Shown here in pieces: positions 52,439 to 60,003 of a DNA stretch of 64,000 nucleotides. The notes under the pieces are model-generated. The model was not told the origin of the DNA. It made no database searches and worked only from the letters and a program-made list of their open reading frames with translations. Origin of the DNA: Spartinivicinus marinus (lineage in GTDB: Bacteria; Pseudomonadota; Gammaproteobacteria; Pseudomonadales; Zooshikellaceae); NCBI RefSeq assembly GCF_026309355.1, contig NZ_JAPJZK010000001.1, positions 2,810,501-2,874,500 on the forward strand. The letters run 5' to 3'. The first letter of the stretch is position 1. Each line of letters opens with the position of its first letter. The position numbers and the translations under genes are program-made.

Positions 52439-52951
52439 ATGACACTACCTAAGTCCAGACTTTTATTTTTGCTTGCTTTAGCTGTTTGTTTGGCGCTACT
52501 TGGAGGGGCTTTGTATATGCAGCATGGTCTTGGTTTGGAGCCTTGTCCAATGTGCATCATGCAGCGAATCGTCTTTATGGCAATTGCTTTAGTCTGCCTT
52601 ATAGCTGTGTTGCATGGGCCAGAAAATAAAGGCTATCGTATCTACGGAGGCATTGCCTTACTCTTTTCTGGTTTTGGTGTTGCTTTGGCGTCAAGACAGT
52701 TGTGGCTACAGAGCTTGCCAGCGGACCAAGTGCCAGAATGTATGCCCAGTGTTGAATATATGATTGATGTACTACCTTTTACCGAAGTGCTAGGCCACAT
52801 GCTAACGGGTACCGGTGACTGTGCAAAAGTAGTTTGGGAGTTCTTAGGGTTAAGTATTCCTGGCTGGACTTTAGTTGCCTTTATCTGCTTTACATTATTT
52901 TCTTTGGTGGAGGTCTTCAGGCAAAGAGGGCCACGAACTCTCTTTAGCTAA
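52439..52951 (+). CDS. dsbB: disulfide bond formation protein DsbB
   Basis: This 170-residue inner-membrane protein re-oxidises DsbA and passes electrons to quinones. It has four hydrophobic helices: FLLALAVCLALLGGALYM, IVFMAIALVCLIAVL, YGGIALLFSGFGVALAS and IPGWTLVAFICFTLFSLV. The first periplasmic loop has CPMCIMQR, the CxxC that faces ubiquinone. The second loop has VPECMPSVEYM followed by GTGDCAKVVW, the Cys pair that reacts with DsbA. It precedes rsd as in Pseudomonas, where dsb and algQ genes are neighbours. GGGAG stands nine bases before the ATG. Confidence 0.95.
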   Translation: MTLPKSRLLFLLALAVCLALLGGALYMQHGLGLEPCPMCIMQRIVFMAIALVCLIAVLHGPENKGYRIYGGIALLFSGFGVALASRQLWLQSLPADQVPECMPSVEYMIDVLPFTEVLGHMLTGTGDCAKVVWEFLGLSIPGWTLVAFICFTLFSLVEVFRQRGPRTLFS

Positions 52952-53342
52952 GCTTTCTTCAATTAAACTATCTTCAGTTAAACAACCTTCAGTTAAACAC
53001 TGGTTTGGTTGTTTAAACGGTTCATCCTACCCCTTGTTTTTTTTAGTTACAAGACGCTTTTTTAATACGATTTTGTCAAGCAAATTTGTCAGTTATCAAT
53101 CAATTATTTTACTTGCTGCAAAAATCGCTCTGGCCTAATCTAGCGAATATGAGCCAACTCTGCTTAGATGGGGAAGCAGGCTTATAGTGCTGAAGAAAGA
53201 AGCTAGTGCTGCCAAGGGTGTGTTTAGTGACCAAGTAAACAGTCTGCTAAATACCAATGGCATGCAGTATTTGCCAACATTAGAAAGCTGGCAACCAAGA
53301 AAGTGAGAGCAAAACAGCAACAAAATAGTGGGGTAACAGAAA
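52952..53342. other. 391-bp gap between dsbB and rsd
   Basis: No gene is supported. It begins with a 15-bp tandem repeat (52957-53001) and an inverted pair TTAAACAACC/GGTTGTTTAA that overlaps it and might help end the dsbB transcript. The rest is AT-rich and must carry the rsd promoter. Confidence 0.45.
52957..53001 (+). repeat. three tandem 15-bp units
   Basis: CTTCAATTAAACTAT, CTTCAGTTAAACAAC and CTTCAGTTAAACACT follow one another without gap. The phrase CTTCAGTTAAAC is shared by the second and third. They lie right after the dsbB stop and may be slippage-derived. Confidence 0.65.
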
Positions 53343-53825
53343 ATGCTTGAGAGTTGTAAAACTGCCAAAGAGCGCTGGGGAGGAGTGTCTGAAATAATCG
53401 ATCGCTGGTTAAATGAAAGACAAGCGTTGCTAGTAATTTATTGTAAGCTCAGTGGTTTGAATGCTTTTGACAGTGAAGTTGATAGCGAGGTGCTTCCTGA
53501 AAAAATCCAAGCATTTTGCCAGATTTTAGTAGACTATATATCTGCTGGTCACTTTGAAGTGTATGAGCAGTTATTAAAAGAAGGCAAAGAGTTTAATGAT
53601 GGAGGCCTGGAGCTGGCTGGAAAAATTTATCCGAAAATTCAGGCTACTACAGAAATGCTTTTAAACTTCAATGATAAATTTGATACAGCGGCGCATTGTA
53701 ATGAGCTGATTGATCAATTTCCTTCCCAACTTTCAGTGGTAGGCCAAGCCCTTGAAGAAAGGTTTACTCTGGAAGATCAGCTGATAGAAGTCTTACATAA
53801 TGCTCATAAGGAGTTAGTGGTTTAG
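53343..53825 (+). CDS. rsd: regulator of sigma D, Rsd/AlgQ
   Basis: This 160-residue helical protein has the AlgQ/Rsd start [34 protein letters not shown], which forms the bundle that binds region 4 of sigma-70 (RpoD). Later blocks are [27 protein letters not shown] and [21 protein letters not shown]. Rsd holds sigma-70 in stationary phase, favouring alternative sigma factors. AlgQ affects alginate control in Pseudomonas. Its presence alongside an AlgP-like AT-hook protein in the same window fits that arrangement. It has its own upstream gap. Confidence 0.93.
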   Translation: MLESCKTAKERWGGVSEIIDRWLNERQALLVIYCKLSGLNAFDSEVDSEVLPEKIQAFCQILVDYISAGHFEVYEQLLKEGKEFNDGGLELAGKIYPKIQATTEMLLNFNDKFDTAAHCNELIDQFPSQLSVVGQALEERFTLEDQLIEVLHNAHKELVV

Positions 53826-53963
53826 TCCAAAAACAAGCCCACTTTAGTTGTATCAGCTTAGTTATATCAGCTTATAGCAGCAAGCTTATGTTTGGTCGGA
53901 TAGTTGCCAGTCTGGTGGTAAAATCATGACAATTGGTGAAATTTTTGGGCTTGGAGTCGTGCT

Positions 53964-54392
53964 ATGGAACGAGGCTTTACCATTGGCCAATTGGCAAAAA
54001 ACTGTAATGTAACAGTTGATACTATTCGCTATTATGAAAAACAAGGCTTATTGCCATCCCCTCATCGAAGAGCTTCGGGGTATCGTATTTATTCCGAGGC
54101 AGATACTAACCGCCTACAATTTGTTATTCGTTCGAAAAAGCTTGGGTTTTCATTAAAAGAAATAAAAGAACTGCTTAATTTGAGTCATACACCAGGTCTG
54201 GCCAATCAACACCAGCAAATTCATGCTGTTGCAAAAGAAAAGATTATTGATATTGAAAAGCGTGTAGCAGACCTATTACAAATTAAACAAGCTCTTGAGG
54301 GGTTGATGAGTGATTGTCACTCTGAAGCAGATACGCCAGAGCATTGCCATTTGTTAAAAGCCATAGCCTTTCACGTCAGTGATGATGAGTGA
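53964..54392 (+). CDS. MerR-family metal-type regulator (ZntR/CadR-like)
   Basis: This 142-residue regulator has the MerR N-terminal winged helix: FTIGQLAKNCNVTVDTIRYYEKQGLLPSPHRRASGYRIYSEADTNRLQFV, then SKKLGFSLKEIKELLNL. A long dimerisation helix follows (VAKEKIIDIEKRVADLLQIKQALEGLM). The metal loop has DCHSEADTPEHCHLL, with two Cys and two His. This pattern fits Zn, Cd or Pb-type sensors (ZntR/CadR/PbrR) rather than a copper-type. Such proteins bend promoter DNA to start efflux genes. No metal efflux gene lies adjacent, so its target is elsewhere. Confidence 0.85.
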   Translation: MERGFTIGQLAKNCNVTVDTIRYYEKQGLLPSPHRRASGYRIYSEADTNRLQFVIRSKKLGFSLKEIKELLNLSHTPGLANQHQQIHAVAKEKIIDIEKRVADLLQIKQALEGLMSDCHSEADTPEHCHLLKAIAFHVSDDE

Positions 54393-54494
54393 GATTGAAA
54401 ACAAAGCGTCCACCTTACCAGATCTTCCCAAAGGATATACTACACTTAAGAGCACCTCTAACCCGTTGCTAACAGATTAAAAGTCAAAACTATC

Positions 54495-55529
54495 ATGCTT
54501 TACTGTCAGGCATGGAGCCACATACAACAAACGTTGACTGCTTATAGGCTACAAAGGCTTCCTATTATTATTGCCTGGGTATTGCTGTTGACTGGTTGTA
54601 CAGGGTCTGACGAAGATAAGTTATGGGAGCTGGCATTACAGGGTTACTATAGCTCAGCACTCTCTGCTGATGGTAGCTATGCAGTCATTGGCTCTATATA
54701 CCATGGTGGAAGCTGCTGGAAGTTATCTAAAGCCGAACGTCTTTACGACTGGAATCATGCCAAAGGTCAATTAAGTAACTTGGTATCAGTAGGTGTTGCT
54801 GGAAATAATTTAGTTGCTGCAACAGTTGATGATTTACGTACCATTGTTCTATGGGAATTAGCAACGGGAAAATCTTTGGCCTATTGGCAAGCACCTGGAG
54901 AAGTTTCTAGTCTGAGCCTAACTCAGGATGGTGGGCTAGCTTTCTTGGGGATCAGCAGTGATACACGAGCCATTGTTTTTAATATCAAGCAAGGTGGAAT
55001 AATTCGTACGGTTGAGCATGAAGATAGAGTGAATGATGTTGCTATTTCAGCTAGCGGTGATTTAGGAATAACAGGTTCTGATGATTTTACGGCTAAATTA
55101 TGGAATTTAAATACCGGTGAAATGCTACATAGTTGGGATTTAGGAAATAAAATTACCACAGTTGAGCTATCGTCTGATGGTTTTTACGCTTTTATTAGTG
55201 CCCAAAGTGGTCTGGCGCAAATCAGAGAAACTGGATCTGGTAAATTAGTTCATGAGCTAAATGAGTATGTACATTGGATGCAGCGTGGTGATACCTATAC
55301 CAGCGCCAGGTTTTCTTTGGACTCGTCGCAACTATTAACTGGATCTAATAATCGTGAAATTAAGCTTTATCGAGTTAAGGATAAAAAAATTCTAAAACGT
55401 TGGACTGTATCCAAAAGAAGTTGGTGGCTACCAACGGGGGTGGCTCTGCAGTCTGTAGCATTTGGAGAAAAAACAGGGACTTATTATGCGTTAGGATCAA
55501 ACGGTTATGCTTATTTGTTAAAAAAATAA
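54495..55529 (+). CDS. WD40-repeat lipoprotein
   Basis: This 344-residue protein has a hydrophobic segment with lipobox (IIIAWVLLLTGC, Cys at about 35), so it is probably a lipid-anchored outer- or inner-membrane protein. It is followed by about six WD40-like blades. Clear ones are TIVLWELATGKSLAYWQ, RAIVFNIKQGGIIRTV, DFTAKLWNLNTGEMLHSW and REIKLYRVKDKKILKRW. WD40 propellers act as protein scaffolds. A similar lipoprotein lies near rsd/algQ and the FKBP gene in Pseudomonas-type genomes. Its exact partner is unknown. It converges with the FKBP gene at a terminator hairpin. Confidence 0.8.
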   Translation: MLYCQAWSHIQQTLTAYRLQRLPIIIAWVLLLTGCTGSDEDKLWELALQGYYSSALSADGSYAVIGSIYHGGSCWKLSKAERLYDWNHAKGQLSNLVSVGVAGNNLVAATVDDLRTIVLWELATGKSLAYWQAPGEVSSLSLTQDGGLAFLGISSDTRAIVFNIKQGGIIRTVEHEDRVNDVAISASGDLGITGSDDFTAKLWNLNTGEMLHSWDLGNKITTVELSSDGFYAFISAQSGLAQIRETGSGKLVHELNEYVHWMQRGDTYTSARFSLDSSQLLTGSNNREIKLYRVKDKKILKRWTVSKRSWWLPTGVALQSVAFGEKTGTYYALGSNGYAYLLKK

Positions 55530-55539
55530 GCAAGCTGTC

Positions 55540-55592
55540 ATAAAAACCACCACTTTTTAACTCATTATTCATTATCAAGTGGTAGTTTTTAT
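55540..55592. terminator. bidirectional terminator between WD40 and FKBP genes
   Basis: ATAAAAACCACCACTT at one side pairs, with one bulge, with AAGTGGTAGTTTTTAT at the other. The A/T-rich outer stem gives a T-run in either direction. Confidence 0.65.
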
Positions 55593-55603
55593 CTGAATAT
55601 CAG

Positions 55604-56308
55604 TTATTTCTTAATATCTACCAGCTCAACTTTAAATACTAACAACTCATTTGGTCCAATCTTAGGAGGGAAACCGCCTGGACCATAAGCCAGCTTTGAC
55701 GGGATATAAAGCTCCCACTTAGATCCTTTTCCCATCAGTTGTAAGGCTTCGGTCCAGCCTGGAATAACTTGTTTTACACCAAAGCTTGCTGGTTCTTTGC
55801 GCTCATAAGAGCTATCAAATATGCTGCCGTCTAGAGTGCGTCCCTCATAGTGAACAACAACTGTGCTTTCTGCTTTAGGCTTTTCACCTTTTCCAGCTGT
55901 TAATACTTTATATTGCAGCCCAGATTCAGTTGATTTTATGCCATTCTTTTTCGCATTTTCTTTTAAGAAATCATCACCGCGTTTGCGGTTGGTTTCAGCT
56001 TTAGCTGCGTATTCTTTTTGAGCAGCTTGAGCCTTTTCTTGTTGGGCTTTTTGAATCAATGCCATCAACTCTTTTTGAGGAATAGCAGGCTCTTTTCCTT
56101 GAATAGAATCTTCAACGCCTTTTGCTAAGGCTTTGACATCGACTGAATCAAAATCAGCTTTCAGTCTTTCACCCAAGATAACCCCTAGGCCATAGCTTAA
56201 TTTTTGTTTTTCATCCTTTAGCTCGACAGCTTTAGATTCTGCGATAGCAACTACAGAAGTGGATGCTAGCAGAATGCCAGCGGCAAGCATTTTAAATTTC
56301 ATTGTCAT
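55604..56308 (-). CDS. FKBP-type peptidyl-prolyl isomerase (FkpA/Mip-like)
   Basis: This 234-residue exported isomerase has a signal peptide ending near AIAESK. Its N-terminal helical dimerisation domain (about 22-120) contains LSYGLGVILGERLKADFDSVDVKALAKGVEDSIQGKEP and a long charged helix. The C-terminal FKBP domain has STVVVHYEGRTLDGSIFDSSYERKEPASFGVKQVIPGWTEALQLMGKGSKWELYIPSKLAYG. The catalytic residues Tyr, Asp, Phe and Trp are all present. The layout matches Mip and FkpA, periplasmic folding helpers. The order near rsd and algP matches that in Pseudomonas. Confidence 0.93.
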   Translation of the reverse strand: MTMKFKMLAAGILLASTSVVAIAESKAVELKDEKQKLSYGLGVILGERLKADFDSVDVKALAKGVEDSIQGKEPAIPQKELMALIQKAQQEKAQAAQKEYAAKAETNRKRGDDFLKENAKKNGIKSTESGLQYKVLTAGKGEKPKAESTVVVHYEGRTLDGSIFDSSYERKEPASFGVKQVIPGWTEALQLMGKGSKWELYIPSKLAYGPGGFPPKIGPNELLVFKVELVDIKK

Positions 56309-56404
56309 CTCTTTATCTCATTACATTATTACTATTGACCACCATGATCACTACGACTAATCATTCTGTGATCAATCATGCCTCTATGACCTAGCGCTAC
56401 TCTT

Positions 56405-56438
56405 ACCTAGGGTTTGTATTGACCTAGGGTTTGTACTG
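56405..56438 (+). repeat. 17-bp tandem duplication
   Basis: ACCTAGGGTTTGTATTG is followed at once by ACCTAGGGTTTGTACTG with one difference. It lies in the gap between FKBP and ParA genes together with two inverted pairs (GGTTTGAG/CTCAAACC and TTGCCTTT/AAAGGCAA), possibly terminators. Confidence 0.6.
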
Positions 56439-56573
56439 TCCCCTGTGGTTTGAGTATGGGGTGGTCAACTCCTTCGCTCAAACCATATCTTGCCTTTGAG
56501 TCGCAGTAAAGGCAAAAGTTCGGCTGCAGAGGTTATCTTAATAACCGGTAAGCGTGCTTTAATTAAGAATCAA

Positions 56574-57350
56574 TCAGGCAGCCGTACTTAATTCTTCATA
56601 TAGAAGACAGAACTCCTGGGTAACTTTGTGTTTCGGCTCAAAGTGAATAAGTGGAGTTGAAGCTTGATGAGACTCTTTCACTTTTACTGAAGTAGAAATA
56701 TAAGCGTTTAATACTGGTAATTGTTCAACAATTAGCTCATCAACCAGTTGTTGAGGTAACTTGGCTCGTGGTTGAAACTGGTTGACGATAATTCCCTCAA
56801 CTATTAATTTTTCGTTGTGGTCTGTCTGGGTTTCCGTAACATTTGCTAATAAATCAGTTAGCGCTTGGCGGGAAAACTGGTCGCAGTCAAACGGAATTAA
56901 GCAATTATCAGCAGCAATCAAGGCTGATAATGTATAAAAGTTGAATGCTGGTGGAGTATCTATATAAACCTCATCAAAATAGGGTTCAAGCCGGTCAATC
57001 CCTTCTTTAAGTTTGTATATTTTATGCCGGGTTTCTAGTTTATGTTGTAGTTCGCTTAAGTGCATTGCTGCGGGAACTAACTGTAAATTAGGGTAGTTAG
57101 TTTTTAAGGTGTAATCCTTGAGGTTTAGGCCGCCTAAACTGAAGGATAAGCTCTGCTCAAAAAAGTTTGCTACAGTAGATAGGCTACTGTTGTATTGGTG
57201 TCCAAGTAAGTAACAAGAAGAATTTCGTTGGCTATCTAAGTCAATGAGTAACACTCGTTTACCTTGGGCTGCAGCTATAGCGGCAAGATTACAGGCAATA
57301 GTTGATTTTCCTACGCCTCCTTTTTGATTAAAAACTACTCGCTTGATCAT
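56574..57350 (-). CDS. ParA-family ATPase, orphan
   Basis: I start at the ATG at 57350 (258 residues), which begins [27 protein letters not shown]. This deviant Walker A has Lys at the second position of GKGGVGKST-type loops (here QKGGVGKST), as in ParA/Soj/MinD ATPases. [48 protein letters not shown] and a later VNQF complete the fold. Such ATPases position DNA or protein cargo on the nucleoid. No ParB or parS-like repeat is near, so it is not a plasmid-type partition locus. A chromosomal ParA-like gene occurs at this place in Pseudomonas relatives. The cargo is unknown. Confidence 0.82.
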   Translation of the reverse strand: MIKRVVFNQKGGVGKSTIACNLAAIAAAQGKRVLLIDLDSQRNSSCYLLGHQYNSSLSTVANFFEQSLSFSLGGLNLKDYTLKTNYPNLQLVPAAMHLSELQHKLETRHKIYKLKEGIDRLEPYFDEVYIDTPPAFNFYTLSALIAADNCLIPFDCDQFSRQALTDLLANVTETQTDHNEKLIVEGIIVNQFQPRAKLPQQLVDELIVEQLPVLNAYISTSVKVKESHQASTPLIHFEPKHKVTQEFCLLYEELSTAA

Positions 57351-57904
57351 GAAGGGCCCTCGCAATAGTCAGGTATGAAAGCTGGCAGGGGTACAGAAAA
57401 TTGCCCCTACTAAGAACAAGTATTGACCAAATTTGTTGCAAAATGATTGTTATCTTGCAATTGGTTGTCTGTTAAAAGGCAACTGAGTTATATAAGTATT
57501 GACTATTAATGGTTTGAAGTATATTTAGTCAGGCTTCTATCGCTTAATGAGCTAAATTATTGCTAGTACTTGAGTAGGATTAATGAGTAGACGATAGGGG
57601 CTTCTTGATATTTTGGTTTACAGGGCGCTAGTCCGTTTCAGGCAGCAGTTTAGTGTATTGTCTGGCTGGTTTCTAATACCCAGCACGTTGGGTATATATA
57701 GTGAATATTAAACATAGGCAGAGATATCCCAATTGAATGAAGGCTATTACAGGACTCATGTGGCAGTTTTCTCATTAAAGATTTGCAGTTGAGGATTAAT
57801 TTTCGATAAGCTAGCAAAAAAATAATATTTTTTTTCCATTAAATATGGATATTAATTGTTTTAATCGTATAATTCTTTTATCCACTTTTCGATGAGGATG
57901 TAAA
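57351..57904. other. 554-bp gap between ParA and the AT-hook gene
   Basis: No gene was seen. The hairpin ATACCCA/TGGGTAT lies at 57676-57695. The last 100 bp are very AT-rich (for example AAAAAATAATATTTTTTTTC) and would suit a promoter that the AT-hook protein itself could bind. Confidence 0.45.
57676..57695. promoter_or_regulatory. small perfect hairpin
   Basis: ATACCCA and TGGGTAT pair around GCACGT. A similar pair ATACCC/GGGTAT stands at 23572-23591 near the IalB-like gene, so it might be a recurring short motif. Confidence 0.35.
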
Positions 57905-59281
57905 ATGCCAGCCAAGAAGCCAGTCAAAAAAAAGGTAACTCAACGGAAAGCTGCTGCTAAGGCGGTTGATCCCGTTATTACAATACAACAGGAAATAGAC
58001 AAACTGCAGGCTCAGCTTGAAAAAGCAAAAGAGAAACGCCTTGCAGATGCAGAAAAAAATAGCCTTAAAGCTAAAGCACAAATAGCTAAGGTTAAAGCTA
58101 AGTATGAGAAAGCAAGAGCTCGCCAAGCAGCTGCTCAGGCAAAAGTTAAGCTGAAGAAGACAGCAACTGCAATTAATCAACTTGAAAAAGCTAAGTTGGC
58201 AGTTAGCACAGCTAAAGATGAGCTTGATCAGTTAAAAGCAGCTTTTGACGAGATGAAGCAAATCCAGGCTGAAGCAAAACTGAACGCTAAGTATCAGAAA
58301 ATACGTGCTAAGGCTTTGGCTGTTGCAGAAAAGGAAATAGCCAAAGAAGAAGCTAAAATAGCTAAAAAAGAAGCTGTAAAAACTGAAAAAACTGCCAAAG
58401 CCGTAGCTAGCCGTGGCCCAGGTCGCCCGAAAAAAGCGACTACAGCTGCAGCAACTAGTACCGCTAAGCGTGGTCGTGGTCGTCCGAAAAAAGCGGCAAC
58501 TGCTGAAGCAGGTACTACCGCTAAGCGTGGCCCAGGTCGTCCGAAAAAAGCCGCAACTGCAGCAGCAGGTACTACCACTAAACGCGGGCGTGGTCGTCCG
58601 AAAAAAGCGGCAACTGCAGAAGCAGGTACTACCGCTAAGCGTGGCCCAGGTCGTCCGAAAAAAGCCGCAACTGCTGCAGTAGATACTACAGCCAAACGTG
58701 GTCGTGGTCGTCCGAAAAAAGCGGCAGCTGCCACTACTGCAACTACTACTGCTAAGCGTGGCCCAGGTCGCCCGAAAAAAGCCGCAACAGCAGAAGCAGC
58801 AGCATCAACTGCTTCCAAGCGAGGTCGTGGTCGCCCTAAAAAAACCGAAACAGCAGAAGCAGCTACTACTGCTAAGCGTGGTCCAGGCCGTCCGAAAAAA
58901 GCCGCTAGCACTGAAGCAGGTACTACCGCCAAGCGAGGTCGTGGTCGCCCTAAAAAAGCAGAGACTACAGAGGCTAAAGAAGCAGCACCTCGCCGTCGTG
59001 GCCGTCCGCCCAAGAAAAAAGTAGCAGAAGTTGCTGCTCCAGAAGCAACTCAAGAATCACTGTTAGATCAATTAACAGATGAAGCTGGTTTTGAGGTTGT
59101 TGAAGCAAAACCGGAAGCTGAAGTGGTTGAGCCAGTTGAAGAAATAGTTGAAGCGGTAGAGCAACCTGTAGCTGAAGAAGAGCCACAAGTAGTAGAACAA
59201 GAATCTACGCCTGAAGATAAATCTGATGATTCATCAGACGACAATATCCGTAGTATTTTTGATCCGGCAACAGATCTGTAG
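57905..59281 (+). CDS. algP: AlgP-like histone H1-like protein with eleven AT-hook repeats
   Basis: This 458-residue protein has a GAGGA before its ATG. Residues 1-30 are basic (KKPVKKKVTQRK), then a coiled coil about 30-160 (LQAQLEKAKEK and following). The repeat region (about 169-370) carries ten GRPKK cores plus one GRPPKK. The AT-hook type alternates strictly between RGPGRPKK and RGRGRPKK, each unit about 19 residues. The end (about 375-458) is very acidic (EEPQVVEQESTPEDKSDD). It should bind the minor groove of AT-rich DNA and fold the chromosome. Pseudomonas AlgP has a similar design (KPAA repeats) and the same neighbours, so the gene name is by analogy. Confidence 0.85.
   Translation: MPAKKPVKKKVTQRKAAAKAVDPVITIQQEIDKLQAQLEKAKEKRLADAEKNSLKAKAQIAKVKAKYEKARARQAAAQAKVKLKKTATAINQLEKAKLAVSTAKDELDQLKAAFDEMKQIQAEAKLNAKYQKIRAKALAVAEKEIAKEEAKIAKKEAVKTEKTAKAVASRGPGRPKKATTAAATSTAKRGRGRPKKAATAEAGTTAKRGPGRPKKAATAAAGTTTKRGRGRPKKAATAEAGTTAKRGPGRPKKAATAAVDTTAKRGRGRPKKAAAATTATTTAKRGPGRPKKAATAEAAASTASKRGRGRPKKTETAEAATTAKRGPGRPKKAASTEAGTTAKRGRGRPKKAETTEAKEAAPRRRGRPPKKKVAEVAAPEATQESLLDQLTDEAGFEVVEAKPEAEVVEPVEEIVEAVEQPVAEEEPQVVEQESTPEDKSDDSSDDNIRSIFDPATDL
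58408..59010 (+). repeat. about 57-bp tandem repeats encoding alternating AT-hooks
   Basis: Eleven in-frame units inside the gene have a core such as GGTCGTCCGAAAAAAG. Alternation of two hook types implies a doubled unit of about 114 bp that was amplified. Such repeats vary in number between strains in other AlgP-like genes. Confidence 0.8.
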
Positions 59282-59335
59282 TACTGGTCAGGCTTGACTG
59301 CCTGTTAAAAGTACTAAAAGCTGAAGCCGTGGCTG

Positions 59336-59366
59336 GCGAAAATGGGGTAAATAACCCCATTTCGCG
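59336..59366. terminator. terminator after the AT-hook gene
   Basis: GCGAAAATGGGGT and ACCCCATTTCGC pair with one bulge around a short loop, followed by TTTTTATTTC. It lies 55 bp after the stop and directly before the convergent TIGR02444 gene end, so it may work in both directions. Confidence 0.75.
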
Positions 59367-59369
59367 TTT

Positions 59370-59921
59370 TTATTTCTGCCTTTTTGCTGAGATTGTTTGC
59401 CAATATTGTATTATTTCGTTAAACCATACTGAAAGAGCTGTTAGTAACTCTTGAAATGGAAATTGATTAATACTATTAAGATAATTTGATGTATTGGTAA
59501 TAAATAGATCCGCAGGTTTTTTCTGGCTAATATGATCAAGCTCGTTGAAGTGACGGAAAAGAATTTGCTGCTCGTGGTACTCAAAATGTAATTCCATCTG
59601 CTTAATTAACTGGTAGAGCAAACTCCCTTCTTCATCTGAACTATAACATTTAAGTTTTTGCCGTAGTTTTCTTATTTGCAACGTATATTCTTGATGCCAT
59701 TGAGCCAACTGTTGCCACAACTGTAGGCTGTTTTGTTGGCTAAGTTGTTTGTTATTAAGACTACAAAAACTACAAAACAATAAAAAATTAATACTTAACT
59801 GCCATTTGTCTTGAAAATGTAAAGCTGTTTTAGCGATTTCAGTTTGTTGGTAAACCGTACATGAAAACTCCCAGAAAGGATTGGTTGTTGTTGAAACTTG
59901 AGGAATGGTGTTGAGATTCAC
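59370..59921 (-). CDS. TIGR02444 family protein
   Basis: This 183-residue helical protein has NPFWEFSCTVYQQTEIAKTALHFQDKWQLSINFLLFCSFCSLN, the family start (FW-x-F then LQ-x-x-x-x-x-VN-x-LLF). The rest has paired helices such as LWQQLAQWHQEYTLQIRKLRQKLKC. The function is not known. In Pseudomonas the same family lies beside the ABC-F gene and AlgP gene, as here, giving conserved context. It is divergent from the ABC-F gene with 82 bp between, so both may share one control region. It has no signal peptide. Confidence 0.82.
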   Translation of the reverse strand: MNLNTIPQVSTTTNPFWEFSCTVYQQTEIAKTALHFQDKWQLSINFLLFCSFCSLNNKQLSQQNSLQLWQQLAQWHQEYTLQIRKLRQKLKCYSSDEEGSLLYQLIKQMELHFEYHEQQILFRHFNELDHISQKKPADLFITNTSNYLNSINQFPFQELLTALSVWFNEIIQYWQTISAKRQK

Positions 59922-60003
59922 TTAAACTCCTAGGTTGAAATTTAGTTGAGAGGTGCCTTTATATAGGTGCATATTCATAACTTTTCTAGGATAATGCTTG
60001 GCT

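Noticed and set aside
52957-53001. CRISPR-like short repeat
   Set aside because: Only three 15-bp units with no spacers and no cas genes.
56574-57350. Plasmid partition locus
   Set aside because: No ParB or parS-like repeats; neighbours are chromosomal housekeeping genes.
58294-59013. 239-codon minus-strand frame
   Set aside because: Shadow of the AT-hook repeats; the Pro/Arg/Ala pattern is the mirrored repeat codons.
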